DNA of 64,000 bases from Macondimonas sp045864775 (GCA_045864775.1 BTVR01000001.1:682001-746000); one strand, 5' to 3'; positions 7,639 through 17,720 are shown, numbered from the stretch's first letter. Notes: a model not told the origin generated them from the letters alone. Numbers and translations: made by a program.

Positions 7639-7801
7639 GGCAACCTCGCATGACTCTGGGTTCGCTGAACGGACCTGCCGGCTGCGGGCTGCGCCACACC
7701 CGGCGGCGCCTCCTCCGGATTCAACCGGACGAGACGCCGAGAGCATGGGGATGCCGCGCGCCGTTTCAAGGCCGCCGATGAGGCTGCGTAGTATATCGCC
7801 C

Positions 7802-10387
7802 TCAGCGCGCGCCGGCCCGGAACACGAGCCGATCGCCGTCCCGGTCAACCTCGATGGTCTCGCCGGGCACGAACCGCCCCTGCAACAGATCGCGCGCCAA
7901 TGCGTTTTCCAGATACTGCTGCAGGGCCCGCTTGAGCGGTCGGGCGCCATAGACCGGGTCATAACCGACCTCGCCGAGCCAGTCGAGCGCGGGCTCGGTG
8001 AGCACGAGGCCGATGTCGCGCGCCGCCAGCCGCTGGCGCAGGATCTCGACCTGCAGATCGACGATGCGCCGGATGTGTTCGCGGCCGAGCGGGTGGAACA
8101 CCACCACCTCGTCGATGCGGTTCAGGAACTCGGGCCGGAAGTGCTGCCCCACCACATCCATGACCGCGCTCTTCATGCGGGCATAGTTCTCCTCGCCGGC
8201 CAGCTCCTGGATCATCTGCGAGCCCAGGTTCGAGGTCATCACGATCACGGTGTTGCGGAAATCCACCGTGCGCCCCTGGCCATCGGTGAGCCGCCCGTCG
8301 TCGAGCACCTGCAGCAGCACGTTGAACACGTCCGGATGGGCTTTCTCCACCTCATCGAGCAGGATCACGCTGTACGGCTTGCGGCGCACCGCCTCGGTGA
8401 GATAGCCGCCTTCCTCGTAGCCCACATAGCCCGGAGGCGCGCCGATCAGCCGCGCCACGGAATGCTTTTCCATGAACTCGGACATGTCGATGCGCACCAT
8501 GGCATCGGGCGAGTCGAACAGAAACTGCGCCAGCGCCTTGGTCAATTCGGTCTTGCCCACGCCGGTGGGCCCCAGGAACAGGAAACTGCCGTTGGGCCGG
8601 TTGGGATCGGCGAGACCCGCCCGCGCGCGGCGGATGGCGTCGGACACCGCCCGCACCGCCTCGTCCTGACCGATCACACGCTGGTGCAGCGCCTCTTCCA
8701 TGCGCAGCAGCTTCTCGCGCTCGCCTTCCAGCATCTTGGAGACGGGAATGCCGGTCCATTTGGAGACGACCTCGGCGATCTCCTCCTCGGTCACCTTGTT
8801 GCGCAGCAGGGTCATCTCCTGCTGCTCGGCCTGACTCGCCTCGGCGAGCTGTTTTTCCAGCGCCGGAATGCGGCCGTACTGCAGCTCGGACATGCGGTTG
8901 AGATCCCCCGCCCGGCGCGCCGTTTCGAGCTCGATACGTGCGCGGTCGAGTTCCTCCTTCACGTGCTGGCTGCCCTGCAGGGTCGCCTTCTCGGCCTTCC
9001 AGACCTCCTCAAGGTCCGCGTACTCGCGCTCCAGCCGCTCGATCTGCTCCTGCAGATCCGCCAATCGCTTGCGGGAGGCCTCGTCGGATTCCTTCTTCAG
9101 CGCCTCGCGCTCGATCTTGAGCTGGATCAGCCGCCGTTCCAGCCGATCCATTTCCTCGGGCTTGGAATCGATTTCCATGCGGATGCGGCTGGCCGCCTCG
9201 TCGATGAGGTCGATGGCCTTGTCCGGCAGCTGCCGGTCGGTGATGTACCGGTGCGACAGGGTTGCGGCCGCGACGATGGCCGGGTCGGTGATCTCCACGC
9301 CGTGGTGGACTTCGTATTTCTCCTTCAGGCCGCGCAGGATGGCGATGGTGTCCTCCACGCTCGGCTGGTCGACCAGCACTTTCTGGAAGCGCCGTTCGAG
9401 CGCCGCGTCCTTTTCGATGTACTGGCGGTATTCATCCAGCGTGGTGGCGCCGATGCAGTGCAGCTCGCCGCGCGCCAGGGCGGGTTTGAGCATGTTGCCC
9501 GCGTCCATCGCGCCCTCGGCCTTGCCGGCCCCGACGATGGTGTGGATTTCGTCGATGAACAGGATGACGCGCCCTTCCTGCTTGCCCAGCTCGTTGAGCA
9601 CGGCTTTCAGGCGCTCCTCGAATTCGCCGCGGTATTTGGCGCCTGCGATCAGCGCCGCCATGTCCAGCGCCAAGAGGCGCTTGTCTTTCAGCCCCTCGGG
9701 CACCTCGCCGTTGACGATGCGCTGGGCGAGGCCCTCGACGATGGCGGTCTTGCCGACGCCGGGCTCGCCGATCAGTACCGGATTGTTCTTGGTGCGGCGC
9801 GAAAGGACCTGGATGGTGCGGCGGATTTCGTCATCGCGCCCGATCACCGGGTCGAGCTTGCCCTGCTCAGCGCGCTCGGTGAGGTCGATGGTGTACTTGT
9901 CCAGCGACTGGCGTGATTCCTCGGCGTTGGGATCGTTCACGCTTTCCCCGCCGCGCACTTGCTTGATCGCCTGCTCCAGGGTGGTCTTCGAGGCGCCGAA
10001 CTTCTGCAACAGCTCCTTGGCCGGGCCCTTGTCCTCGAGCGCGGCGAGCAGGTACAGCTCGGAGCTGATGTACTGGTCCTTGCGCTGCTGGGCGAGCTTG
10101 TCGGCGATGTTGAGCTGGCGCACGACATCGGCCGACAGATGCACCTCGCCCGTCGAGGCGCCCTGGACCTGCGGCAGGCGTTCCAGCGCCTGGCCCAGTG
10201 CGGCCCGCAGGCCGTTCACGTCCACCCCGGCCGCCGACAGCAGCGGCCGCGCGCTGCCGCCCTGCTGATCGAGCAGCGCCAGCAGCACGTGCACCGGCTC
10301 GATATAGGCGTTGTCGCGCCCGACCGCGAGCGACTGGGCATCGGCCAGGGCCATCTGGAATTTGTTGGTCAGTTTATCCATGCGCAT
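7802..10387 (-). CDS. clpB: ATP-dependent chaperone ClpB
   Basis: An 861-aa hexameric disaggregase that works with DnaK to rescue aggregated proteins in the cytoplasm. Domains in order: Clp N-domain (1-145); first AAA+ module with Walker A GEPGVGKTAIVEG and DEIHT; a long coiled-coil middle domain (~400-525, dense in Glu/Lys/Arg/Leu) that distinguishes ClpB from ClpA/ClpC; and a second AAA+ module with GPTGVGKTELTKAL. The start MRMDKLTNKFQ matches the family. A sigma-32-type promoter lies about 60 bp upstream, so heat-shock induction is expected. Confidence 0.97.
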   Translation of the reverse strand: MRMDKLTNKFQMALADAQSLAVGRDNAYIEPVHVLLALLDQQGGSARPLLSAAGVDVNGLRAALGQALERLPQVQGASTGEVHLSADVVRQLNIADKLAQQRKDQYISSELYLLAALEDKGPAKELLQKFGASKTTLEQAIKQVRGGESVNDPNAEESRQSLDKYTIDLTERAEQGKLDPVIGRDDEIRRTIQVLSRRTKNNPVLIGEPGVGKTAIVEGLAQRIVNGEVPEGLKDKRLLALDMAALIAGAKYRGEFEERLKAVLNELGKQEGRVILFIDEIHTIVGAGKAEGAMDAGNMLKPALARGELHCIGATTLDEYRQYIEKDAALERRFQKVLVDQPSVEDTIAILRGLKEKYEVHHGVEITDPAIVAAATLSHRYITDRQLPDKAIDLIDEAASRIRMEIDSKPEEMDRLERRLIQLKIEREALKKESDEASRKRLADLQEQIERLEREYADLEEVWKAEKATLQGSQHVKEELDRARIELETARRAGDLNRMSELQYGRIPALEKQLAEASQAEQQEMTLLRNKVTEEEIAEVVSKWTGIPVSKMLEGEREKLLRMEEALHQRVIGQDEAVRAVSDAIRRARAGLADPNRPNGSFLFLGPTGVGKTELTKALAQFLFDSPDAMVRIDMSEFMEKHSVARLIGAPPGYVGYEEGGYLTEAVRRKPYSVILLDEVEKAHPDVFNVLLQVLDDGRLTDGQGRTVDFRNTVIVMTSNLGSQMIQELAGEENYARMKSAVMDVVGQHFRPEFLNRIDEVVVFHPLGREHIRRIVDLQVEILRQRLAARDIGLVLTEPALDWLGEVGYDPVYGARPLKRALQQYLENALARDLLQGRFVPGETIEVDRDGDRLVFRAGAR

Positions 10388-10445
10388 CGGCTATTCCCCA
10401 TGGGCTGTTCAGGTGGGCGGCACACGCCTCACATTCTGCCAAGGG

Positions 10446-10474
10446 AAATGGGGACAGGCATGACGAACGTCAAG
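10446..10474 (-). promoter_or_regulatory. Sigma-32 (RpoH) heat-shock promoter of clpB
   Basis: On the minus strand CTTGACG (10468-10474) and CCCCATTT (10446-10453) are separated by 14 bp. The RpoH consensus is CTTGAAA, 13-17 bp, CCCCATNT, so the -10 is perfect and the -35 has two mismatches. The element ends about 58 bp before the clpB ATG. Confidence 0.75.
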
Positions 10475-10556
10475 GCAGCCCGGTAGCGCTGTTGAAATGG
10501 GACACGCGCGCCCTCTTCGGGGCAGCGACGCGCGCCTCGGGTCACGCCCCCCGAGC

Positions 10557-10823
10557 CTATGGCGTCGGGTGCGGTGTGGCCGCGGCCTCGGTGGGTGGTG
10601 CATGCCAATGGCAATCGCGGGCGATCCGCTCCGATAAACCCTGAAGATCGAACCGGGTGCCCTGAAACAGGCAGGCCATGAAGATGGGACGGTCGATGGT
10701 CTCATCGACCGTGATCCGGCCGCCCTCGAAAGTGCAGCGCACAAAAGCCAGTTCATCCAGACCCGCCTCGATGAGAATATGCGTACCGGCAGGAAACCAG
10801 GTGTCCCGGATGACGAGCCTCAT
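10557..10823 (-). CDS. Small hypothetical protein
   Basis: An 88-aa frame starting MRLVIRDTWFPAGTHILIEA. Residues ~1-70 look like a short beta-rich solenoid or pentapeptide-like strip (LAFVRCTFEGGRI, then FMACLFQGTRF repeats the pattern x-A/V-x-C-x-F-x-G). The last ~15 residues are Pro/Ala/Thr-rich. It has no signal peptide or membrane segment. It lies between glucoamylase and clpB on the same strand but upstream of the clpB heat-shock promoter. I do not recognise the family. The internal repeat and coding-like composition make it likelier than not to be real. Confidence 0.5.
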   Translation of the reverse strand: MRLVIRDTWFPAGTHILIEAGLDELAFVRCTFEGGRITVDETIDRPIFMACLFQGTRFDLQGLSERIARDCHWHAPPTEAAATPHPTP

Positions 10824-10883
10824 CGCGCACCTCCCGCCGTGCTCGCACGGCCTGACCCCTCCGGCATCTGCTGCCGGATTCGC

Positions 10884-13268
10884 TCACCTCACGTCTACAG
10901 CATAGTCCGAACCGATCCATTCGTTCGATGCCTGCCAGCGAAGGGTGAAGTCCACGCGCTGGCCCGCCTGCAACGGCCGGGTGTCCAGTTCCACCGCGTG
11001 CAGCCCCAGGCCGGGTGCGACACTGGCCACATCGACCGCATCGCGCCAGCCGTCGTGCCCCCAGTGCACCCAGGCCGGTTCTGCCAGCAGGATCACCAGA
11101 CGCAGACCGGCGGCAAAATGTCCGATGGGCGCCGCCAGAGACCAGAAGGCGCGCTCGATCTGCGGCCGTTGCCCAGCGTAGCGCTGCCAGAGCGCCGCGG
11201 GGCGATCGACCGGCGCTCCCTGCATGCGCGAGGCCATGAGCTTGATGAATTCCGCATGCGCCCAGATCAGCGGCATGGCGGCGCCGGTGGGGCGACCGAA
11301 CAACAGGCGCCGCCGCGGAATGGCCTCACCGTCCCAGATCTGCTCGGGGATGAGCCCCGTCCGATTGGCCATCCCCGCCATGGCCTCCAGCCAGGGCAGC
11401 GGGTCTCGGCCGAGCGCGAATTCATAGTGCCCGCGCTCCCCGGTCAACAGCGGCCAAGGACGTCCGCGCCCCGTGCCGTCGTAGGCGCGGCCGTCGTCGT
11501 GCTCGCCATAGCCGTCGCCGTTGTACCGCCGCCAGACCGGCCCGGCCGGCGTCTCGACCTTGAGCAGCCGGTCCACGACCGCCACGCTGTCCCGGATCAC
11601 GGGGTCATCCGGCAACCGCAATCCAAATCGCACCAGTTGCAGAAAATCGGTCGAGACCTGCTCGGCCGCGGGCAACACCAGGCCATCCTCGCGGTTGCGC
11701 ACGGGCAGCGGTCGGTGCAGCGCCGCCGGTCCCTGCCAGAGCACTTCGGCCGGTGCGGTGCGCACGTAATGCGCGGCGACACCGCAGCGCACGGCCAGCG
11801 CCGTGTCGCGGGCCACGGTCCAGGCTTCGATGCGATCGTTCCAGAAATCGGCCAGCGCCAGTGTCCAGGGCTGGGACTCCGTCGGCAACAGGGCGCTGCC
11901 GGCCACCAGTGCACCGATGCAGGCGGCCAGCGTGAAGGTGTTGATGCCGGCGTTTTCCTCCCAGCGATCCTGCCCGGTGACCGGCCCATGCAAGGCGATG
12001 AAGCCCAGCGCCTGACGCACCATGTCCGCCACCTCGATGCCCCCCAGGGCGCCGCGCTCGGCCAGCGCCGCAGCCAACAGGACGGGAAAGGCGATTTCGT
12101 CGAGCTGAATGCCGGACCAGAAGGGTTTGCCGCCGAGCCATTGGTTCTGGCTCCAGTGCCCGTCCTCGTGCTGACTGGCGATGAGATAGCGCAGCGTATC
12201 GCGCGCTTCCTCCTCGGCGCCCAGGGCCAGTAGGCCGCCGGCGCACTGCACCAGATCCCGCGGCCAGACCAGGTGGTAGCCGCCGCGCTCATCACCGCTG
12301 TCGCCCCAGGGGACACTCAAGCTGGCCACCATGGCGCCGGGATAGGTCTTGTCGAGGTGGGTTCGGAGCACGAGCGCGGAGACCTGGTACTGGTTGCGGA
12401 CGGTGTCCGGCAAATCGAGCGAGGGAGCGAAATGTTCGCTGCGCCGGGCCTGCCAAGCCTCCCAGTCGGCGATCTGATGCGCCAGCAGATGGTCGAAGGG
12501 CTGCAGCAGGCTTGAAATCGCCAGCGTGGCCGCAGCATTGGTACTGCTGCCGAAGCCCAGCGCCAGGACGGCCTGGCGCGGCAGGGCGGCGGTCAAGGCG
12601 ACGTTGCCGGGGCCGGCAGACCGATAGCGCCAGATCATGGCGCCATGGCGAGCAAAATCCTGCCAGCCGTCGCTGCAACCGACGTAGCCCGCGCTGGCGG
12701 GGCCCAAGGCATCGCGCTGACGTGCATCCACCGCGGCCAGCGCCAAGGCGAACGGGCCCTGTTCGGCCATGAGCACACACCGGCCGCGATAACGGCCGAT
12801 CAGCGCCCGGTTGCCATGCCCGGTGGCGCCCAGATGCGGCGCGAGGATCACGTAGGGATGCAGGTCCTCATCGCCTTCCAGCCGGATTTCGAGCGCCAGC
12901 ACGTCGCGCCGGGGGTCCGGCGCAATGCGCAGATGCAACTGATAGCGCGGGTGATCATGGCGGATGTCGAAGGCCGCCACACCCGGCGCCACAAAATCCA
13001 CTCGGTAGTTCTCGAGTCGCTTGACCTCGGACCAGAACCCCTTGCCGTCGGCCACGATGAAACCCAGATCGCGGATCTGCGGGATGTCGACGCGCGGGTA
13101 ATAGACCTCGTTGACGATGCCGAAGCCGGTCGTGAACCAGAGACGCGAGGGCCCGAGGGAACAGCCGACCGCGTCCTTGGCGCTGCTGGTCCAGGTCGGC
13201 GCGATACCGGGCCGGCCGGGGGCGTCGGCGGTATCCGGCTCGCTCCATGGCGGTTCAGACGTTGGCAT
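10884..13268 (-). CDS. Glucoamylase / glucodextranase, glycoside hydrolase family 15
   Basis: About 794 aa. An N-terminal beta-sandwich (~1-270, with LWFTTGFGIVNEVYYP) is followed by the (alpha/alpha)6 GH15 catalytic barrel. The barrel shows GGYHLVWPRDLVQ (substrate-binding Trp-Pro-Arg-Asp), GGKPFWSGIQLDEIAFP (general-acid Glu in the L-D-E-x-A-F-P motif) and WAHAEFIKLMASR (general-base Glu). The C-terminal ~90 residues form a beta domain. No signal peptide is visible, suggesting a cytoplasmic enzyme releasing glucose from glycogen or dextrins. GlgX at 45 kb is a possible partner. ATG 13268 was preferred over 13280 because of a GAGG at proper spacing. Confidence 0.9.
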   Translation of the reverse strand: MPTSEPPWSEPDTADAPGRPGIAPTWTSSAKDAVGCSLGPSRLWFTTGFGIVNEVYYPRVDIPQIRDLGFIVADGKGFWSEVKRLENYRVDFVAPGVAAFDIRHDHPRYQLHLRIAPDPRRDVLALEIRLEGDEDLHPYVILAPHLGATGHGNRALIGRYRGRCVLMAEQGPFALALAAVDARQRDALGPASAGYVGCSDGWQDFARHGAMIWRYRSAGPGNVALTAALPRQAVLALGFGSSTNAAATLAISSLLQPFDHLLAHQIADWEAWQARRSEHFAPSLDLPDTVRNQYQVSALVLRTHLDKTYPGAMVASLSVPWGDSGDERGGYHLVWPRDLVQCAGGLLALGAEEEARDTLRYLIASQHEDGHWSQNQWLGGKPFWSGIQLDEIAFPVLLAAALAERGALGGIEVADMVRQALGFIALHGPVTGQDRWEENAGINTFTLAACIGALVAGSALLPTESQPWTLALADFWNDRIEAWTVARDTALAVRCGVAAHYVRTAPAEVLWQGPAALHRPLPVRNREDGLVLPAAEQVSTDFLQLVRFGLRLPDDPVIRDSVAVVDRLLKVETPAGPVWRRYNGDGYGEHDDGRAYDGTGRGRPWPLLTGERGHYEFALGRDPLPWLEAMAGMANRTGLIPEQIWDGEAIPRRRLLFGRPTGAAMPLIWAHAEFIKLMASRMQGAPVDRPAALWQRYAGQRPQIERAFWSLAAPIGHFAAGLRLVILLAEPAWVHWGHDGWRDAVDVASVAPGLGLHAVELDTRPLQAGQRVDFTLRWQASNEWIGSDYAVDVR

Positions 13269-13312
13269 ATCCGGCCTCATTCACACCCATCGACGCCGCG
13301 CCGAGACACGCA

Positions 13313-15184
13313 TCAGGTGCTTTCTGTCGGATGCCGATCATAGAACGCCCGAATCGGCCCGGCGTAGCGTTGCAGGAGCACCTTGCGGCGAATCTTGAGC
13401 GTCGGCGTCATCAGCCCATTCTCCAGCGTCCATGGCTCGCGCAGGGCATGGACGCGGCGAATCCGGGCGTATTTCGGAAATGCGCTCAATTGGGCGTTGA
13501 GATGCTTGAGCAAGACCCGCTGCAACCGGGGATGCGTCAGGCTCGCCGGGTTTGCCGCATCCAGGTCATGCGATTTGGCAAACTGGGTCCACGGGCCGTG
13601 CGCTACCACCACCAACGCAGCCAGAAAGGGCTCGCCCTCACCCACGACCATGCATTGTTCAACCCAGGGATCCATCCGGATCGCCATTTCCAGGTCTTCG
13701 GGCGAGACCTTCTCGCCATTGGACATCACGATGATCTCATTGAGCCGTCCGGTGATACAGATCCGGCCTGCCGCATCGAAGCCGCCCCGATCGTTGGTGT
13801 GCAGCCAGCCATCGGGATCGATGGCCGCTGCGGTGGCGCTGGGATTCTGCCAATAGCCTTTCATCACATTGGGACCGCGGACCAGGAGTTCGTCCTGCGC
13901 GCCGAAGCGCACCTCGACGCCGGCCAGGGGTGGACCGACGCTCGCCGGCTCGTTGTCGTCCAGCGCATTCACACTGACCACCGGGCTCGCCTCCGTGAGG
14001 CCATACCCCGGCAGCACCGGCAGTCCGAGCCCGATGAAGGTACGCGCAATGGTCGGCGGCAATGCGGCGCCACCACTGACCGCCACGCGCAGACGCCCGC
14101 CCAGCCGCGCATGCAACCGGCTGGCGACGCGGCGCGACAACACGGGCCAAAGCACCGCGCTGGCAGGACGAGACCGCTTGTGCTGGCGATAGCGATCGTA
14201 TTGCCAACCGGTTCGGACCGCCAGCAAAAAAATCCGCCGGGCCAGCCAGCCGCTGCGCTGCAATTCCCGTTGCAGCCGGGCATGGATGGTTTCGAAAACG
14301 CGCGGCACCGCGATCAGCGCGGTAGGCTGGATCGTCTGCAGGTCTTCGGCTAGTTGCAGGACGCCACGGGCATGCGCTACGGTCGCGCCGGCCATCATCG
14401 GCAGGTAATAGCCAGCCGTGCGCTCGAACAGGTGCGCCAGTGGCAGAAACGACAAAAACACATCGTCCGGATAGGCTTGCACCCGCTGCAGCGCCGCATG
14501 GGCGACCGACAGGATATTGCGGTGGCTCAACAGGACGCCCTTGGGCCGGCCGGTGGTCCCGGAGGTATAGACCAGCGTCGCCAGATCATCGGGCGCAGCG
14601 GCCAATGTGCGCAACTCATGGTGGCCGGGCGGCAACCACCGGTCGGCTGCCACCAGAAGCGGATCGCGTCCCGCTTCCAGCGGCCCCAGAACGACCACCC
14701 GTTCCAGCGTGGCCACCGCCGCTACTGCCGACGCCAGCGACTGCCACCGCGCCAGGGTATCGATCACCAGCAACCGCGCGCCGGAATTCGCGAGCAAAAA
14801 CGCGACGTTCTCGGGGCGATCATCGACGTAGAGCGGGACATCCACCAGTCCGAGCCCGAGCGCGGCCTGATCCACGCACACCCAGTCGGGTCCATTGGGC
14901 AATGCGATGGCAATGCGCTCACCGGGCAGCAGGCCTTCCGCCACCAGCGCCGACTGCCACTGCCCGACCCTGTCGGCCATCTCGGCCCAGCGGTACTCGC
15001 GCCACTCGCCCTCTGCGGCATCGAAGGCGCGATAGGCGATGGCCTCGGGCATGCGCCGGACGCGCTCCCGGAACAGCGCATCAAGCGTTCCGGCCACATT
15101 CGGACTGATGACATCGGCTCGACCGTCCGCCGGCGCGGGAGACATTGATGGGTCGGCTGCTGACCCGGGGTGGTGGTCGTTCAC
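13313..15184 (-). CDS. Long-chain fatty acid-CoA ligase (AMP-forming)
   Basis: About 623 aa, ANL adenylation superfamily. Visible motifs are the P-loop LVYTSGTTGRPKGVLLSH, GYGLTEASPVV, the hinge region DRGGFDAAGRICITGRLNE, and the C-terminal catalytic stretch VMSNGEKVSPEDLE. The size and the PTALIAVPRVFE segment match FadD15-like long-chain ligases, which activate free fatty acids to acyl-CoA via acyl-AMP. The start was placed at GTG 15184 because GGAGG sits seven bases before it. It is isolated from the beta-oxidation-like genes at 55-58 kb. Its 5' end abuts the ATPase pseudogene. Confidence 0.9.
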   Translation of the reverse strand: MNDHHPGSAADPSMSPAPADGRADVISPNVAGTLDALFRERVRRMPEAIAYRAFDAAEGEWREYRWAEMADRVGQWQSALVAEGLLPGERIAIALPNGPDWVCVDQAALGLGLVDVPLYVDDRPENVAFLLANSGARLLVIDTLARWQSLASAVAAVATLERVVVLGPLEAGRDPLLVAADRWLPPGHHELRTLAAAPDDLATLVYTSGTTGRPKGVLLSHRNILSVAHAALQRVQAYPDDVFLSFLPLAHLFERTAGYYLPMMAGATVAHARGVLQLAEDLQTIQPTALIAVPRVFETIHARLQRELQRSGWLARRIFLLAVRTGWQYDRYRQHKRSRPASAVLWPVLSRRVASRLHARLGGRLRVAVSGGAALPPTIARTFIGLGLPVLPGYGLTEASPVVSVNALDDNEPASVGPPLAGVEVRFGAQDELLVRGPNVMKGYWQNPSATAAAIDPDGWLHTNDRGGFDAAGRICITGRLNEIIVMSNGEKVSPEDLEMAIRMDPWVEQCMVVGEGEPFLAALVVVAHGPWTQFAKSHDLDAANPASLTHPRLQRVLLKHLNAQLSAFPKYARIRRVHALREPWTLENGLMTPTLKIRRKVLLQRYAGPIRAFYDRHPTEST

Positions 15185-16838
15185 AAAGCGTCCTCCCTGC
15201 ATGAAATGCGGCGTATCGATGAAATCCATCGGTCCGGGCCGCGACGATGCATCGTGCCGACCCGTTCGCCCAGTGTCATCCTAGTCTGACCGAGGTTACG
15301 GCGACCCATTCGGGGAACCCGCCGGAGGCGCCGCGTACCCGCGAGAATGCGCTTGCGCGCCTCTTCAAGTAACAGCACGCTCGAAGCGATGCTCAGCGCG
15401 CGCAGCCAGTCATCCGGCGCCAGATCGACCGTATCGAAGATATCCTGTGCCGGACCCCAGTGCACCGCCACGATCTGCAGCCCGATGACGCCCGCCAGCG
15501 CCAACCACAACCGGCCATTGGCGACGAACTGGCGATTGAACGCGCTGCGGTGTTCGGCACGGGCGTTGAAGACATTGAAGAACTGGCACGGGACGAAGGC
15601 GGTGAACGCCAGGGTCACGGCATAGTCACGCCCGACTTGGGCGAGGCCCCAAGCGTTGGCGCCCAGCGTTCCGGCTGCCATCATCACGCCGTAGAGCATG
15701 ATCCGCCACAACCGCTGCCCGGTCAGTATGGCTGCGCCGGCGGGGCGCGGGCGATCCTGCATGATGCCGGGCCGCGCCGGCTCCAACCCAGAATCATCGC
15801 AGGCGGGCCATCCATGATCAGGTTGACCCAGAGAATCTGGATGGCCGTAAACGGCGTGGCGAAGCCCAGGAACGGCGCACCCAGCACGGTGAGAACGGCG
15901 CCGATGTTGGTGGAAAGCTGGAAACGAACGAATTTGACGATGTTCTCGTAGATGGTGCGCCCCTCCTCCACGGCGCGCACGATGGACGCGAAGCTGTCAT
16001 CGGTCAACACCAGGGTCGCCGCTTCCTGGGTCACCTCGGTCCCGGTGATGTCCATGGCCACTCCGATATCCGCTGCCTTCAGGGCCGGTGCGTCGTTGAC
16101 GCCATCACCGGTCATTGCCACGACGTGCCCGTACGCCTTGAGCGCCTCGACGATGCGCAACTTGTGCTTGGGTGCGACCCGCGCAAACACGGCACTTTTT
16201 TCCAGCGGATCCGTGATCTGTTCGGAACTCAAGCCATCCAGCTCCCGTCCTTCGTAAGCCTCGCCGGAAAGCCCCAGTTCCTGGGCAATCGCTGCCGCCG
16301 TCACGCGGTGATCGCCGGTGATCATCTTCACCTCGATGCCCGCGGCCTGGCAGGTTGCGATGGCCGTCTGCGCTTCCGGCTGCGCCGGGGTCGATGATGC
16401 CGACCAGTCCATGCAGATTCAGCTCCTGGGCCCACCGGCATCAGATCGCCGGATGGATCAAACGCGTTTGCAGGGATACGGCGGCTGGCGAGCGCGAGGA
16501 CACGCATGGCTGCCGAGGCCAGGGCATCGTTTTCCTGTTCGAACGCCGCACGGGCCGCAGCGTACAGCGGCGCCTCGCCTTGCTCGGTGACATACCGGTC
16601 CGCACGGGCGCGCAGCACGTCGGGCGCGCCCTTGACGCACATCCGTACCGTCTCCCTTTCATCGTGAAAGATCGCCATGAACTGTCGAACGGAATCTCGG
16701 CGATCCGCGGCAGCCGAAGCGCGACCTCCGAATCGAGTCCCGCCTTGGCCGCAAGGGTCAGCAGAGCGCCTTCTGTGGGATCGCCGATCAATGCATGGAA
16801 GGAATCATGGCGCAATCGGGATCATCATGCGCCTCCAC
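15181..16838 (-). pseudogene. P-type cation ATPase (type II, Ca/Na-like), 5'-truncated and multiply frameshifted
   Basis: Successive frames, read in minus order, give the C-terminal half of a type II P-type ATPase. They are IGDPTEGALLTLAAKAGL (nucleotide-binding domain), VRMCVKGAPDVLRARADRYV, QTAIATCQAAGIEVKMITGD, VVAMTGDGVNDAPALKAAD (Mg hinge), WVNLIMDGPPAM and the last membrane helices. Frame changes are needed near 16678, 16438, 16392 and 15786. Nothing upstream of ~16838 encodes the actuator domain, first four helices or the D-K-T-G-T phosphorylation loop, so roughly the first half is deleted. It cannot be functional. The exact upstream edge is uncertain. Confidence 0.85.
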
Positions 16839-16940
16839 ATGGGCCGCAATCGCCTCGCCGATCGCACCGAGCGCCGTCGTGGATCGTTTCGAGTAAAACC
16901 CGATGGCCGCGTCGATTCCAGACTGGCGAGCGGCCGGTGA

Positions 16941-17720
16941 TCAAGACCAGCGCCGGTATGGATCGCCAGAACCAGCGATCGCCGGGCGCGACGGATCATC
17001 GCTAAATCGCGTCGCTTCACTGTCGGCATCGTCGATCAGCGGATCAGGCTGGCAGGCGACTGCCAGCCGCGCCGCATCGACAATCGTGATGGTCTGTCCG
17101 GCGACCTGGATGCCGGCCTGCTCTAGGCTCGCGAGCGCGCGCGAAAACGACTCGCGGGTGATGCCGAGTTCCGAAGCGATGAGATGTTTTTCATACGGCA
17201 GAACAGCCTGCCCTGGCGTGCCTTGACGCTTCGACAGCATCAGCAGATAGCAACCCACCCGCTGCACCGACGACCGGAGCTTCAGACTCTTCACCTGCCG
17301 CACCATGCGCCGGAACTGCTGCGCCAGAGCGTCGATCACCTCATAAGCCAGCAGCGGATCCTGCCGCAGGGTGTCGCGAAAGAGCGCCGCCGGAATCAGC
17401 AGCAAGCGCGAAGGCTCTGGCACCCGCGCCTGCATCAGATAGGGCGCAGCGGTGACCACCGCGGCCGGAATGATCAGATCGGGCGCGCGCACCACCTCCA
17501 CCAGCACCTCGCGGCCCTGGGTTGAACGACCGAACAGTTGTACCGAACCGGCCAGCACCACGATCTGGAAGTTGGGCAGCTCGCCCTGTTCGAACAGCAC
17601 CGTTCCAGCCGCCACCCGGTGCTGAATCGCGCTGGCCAGCAACCGCTCGCGGTTGGCCGCCGGCAACTGGCGCAGCAGCGGCAGCGCCTGCGGTTCAATC
17701 TCCTTGGCCACGATCATTTC
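16941..17720 (-). CDS. Crp/Fnr-family regulator (NarR/Dnr-like), divergent from narK
   Basis: About 259 aa. A cyclic-nucleotide-binding-type beta roll (~20-130; GTVLFEQGELPNFQIVVLAG) and dimerisation helix lead to a winged helix. The recognition helix reads GITRESFSRAL. It contains the E-x-x-S-R signature of FNR, which reads TTGA half-sites, not the CRP signature. The N-terminal cysteine cluster of FNR is absent (only two scattered Cys), so it should not bind a 4Fe-4S cluster. A Dnr/NarR-type sensor of NO or nitrite is the better fit. It probably controls narK-narGHJI through the palindromes at 17813-17848. The start at 17720 is a judgement; GTG 17714 is also possible. Confidence 0.8.
   Translation of the reverse strand, partial: EMIVAKEIEPQALPLLRQLPAANRERLLASAIQHRVAAGTVLFEQGELPNFQIVVLAGSVQLFGRSTQGREVLVEVVRAPDLIIPAAVVTAAPYLMQARVPEPSRLLLIPAALFRDTLRQDPLLAYEVIDALAQQFRRMVRQVKSLKLRSSVQRVGCYLLMLSKRQGTPGQAVLPYEKHLIASELGITRESFSRALASLEQAGIQVAGQTITIVDAARLAVACQPDPLIDDADSEATRFSDDPSRPAIAGSGDPYRRWS

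Noticed and set aside
7631..9916. A 761-codon frame antisense to clpB, and similar long frames opposite glgX (45260-47266) and hrpB (60022-62445)
   Set aside because: All lie wholly within confidently identified genes on the other strand and show the same low-information composition.
16815..16940. A possible remaining coding fragment upstream of the ATPase relic (minus-strand frame with GFYSKRSTTALGAIGEA)
   Set aside because: It reads open for about 45 codons and looks coding-like, but I cannot match it to the ATPase or any family and it has no start; too little to annotate.
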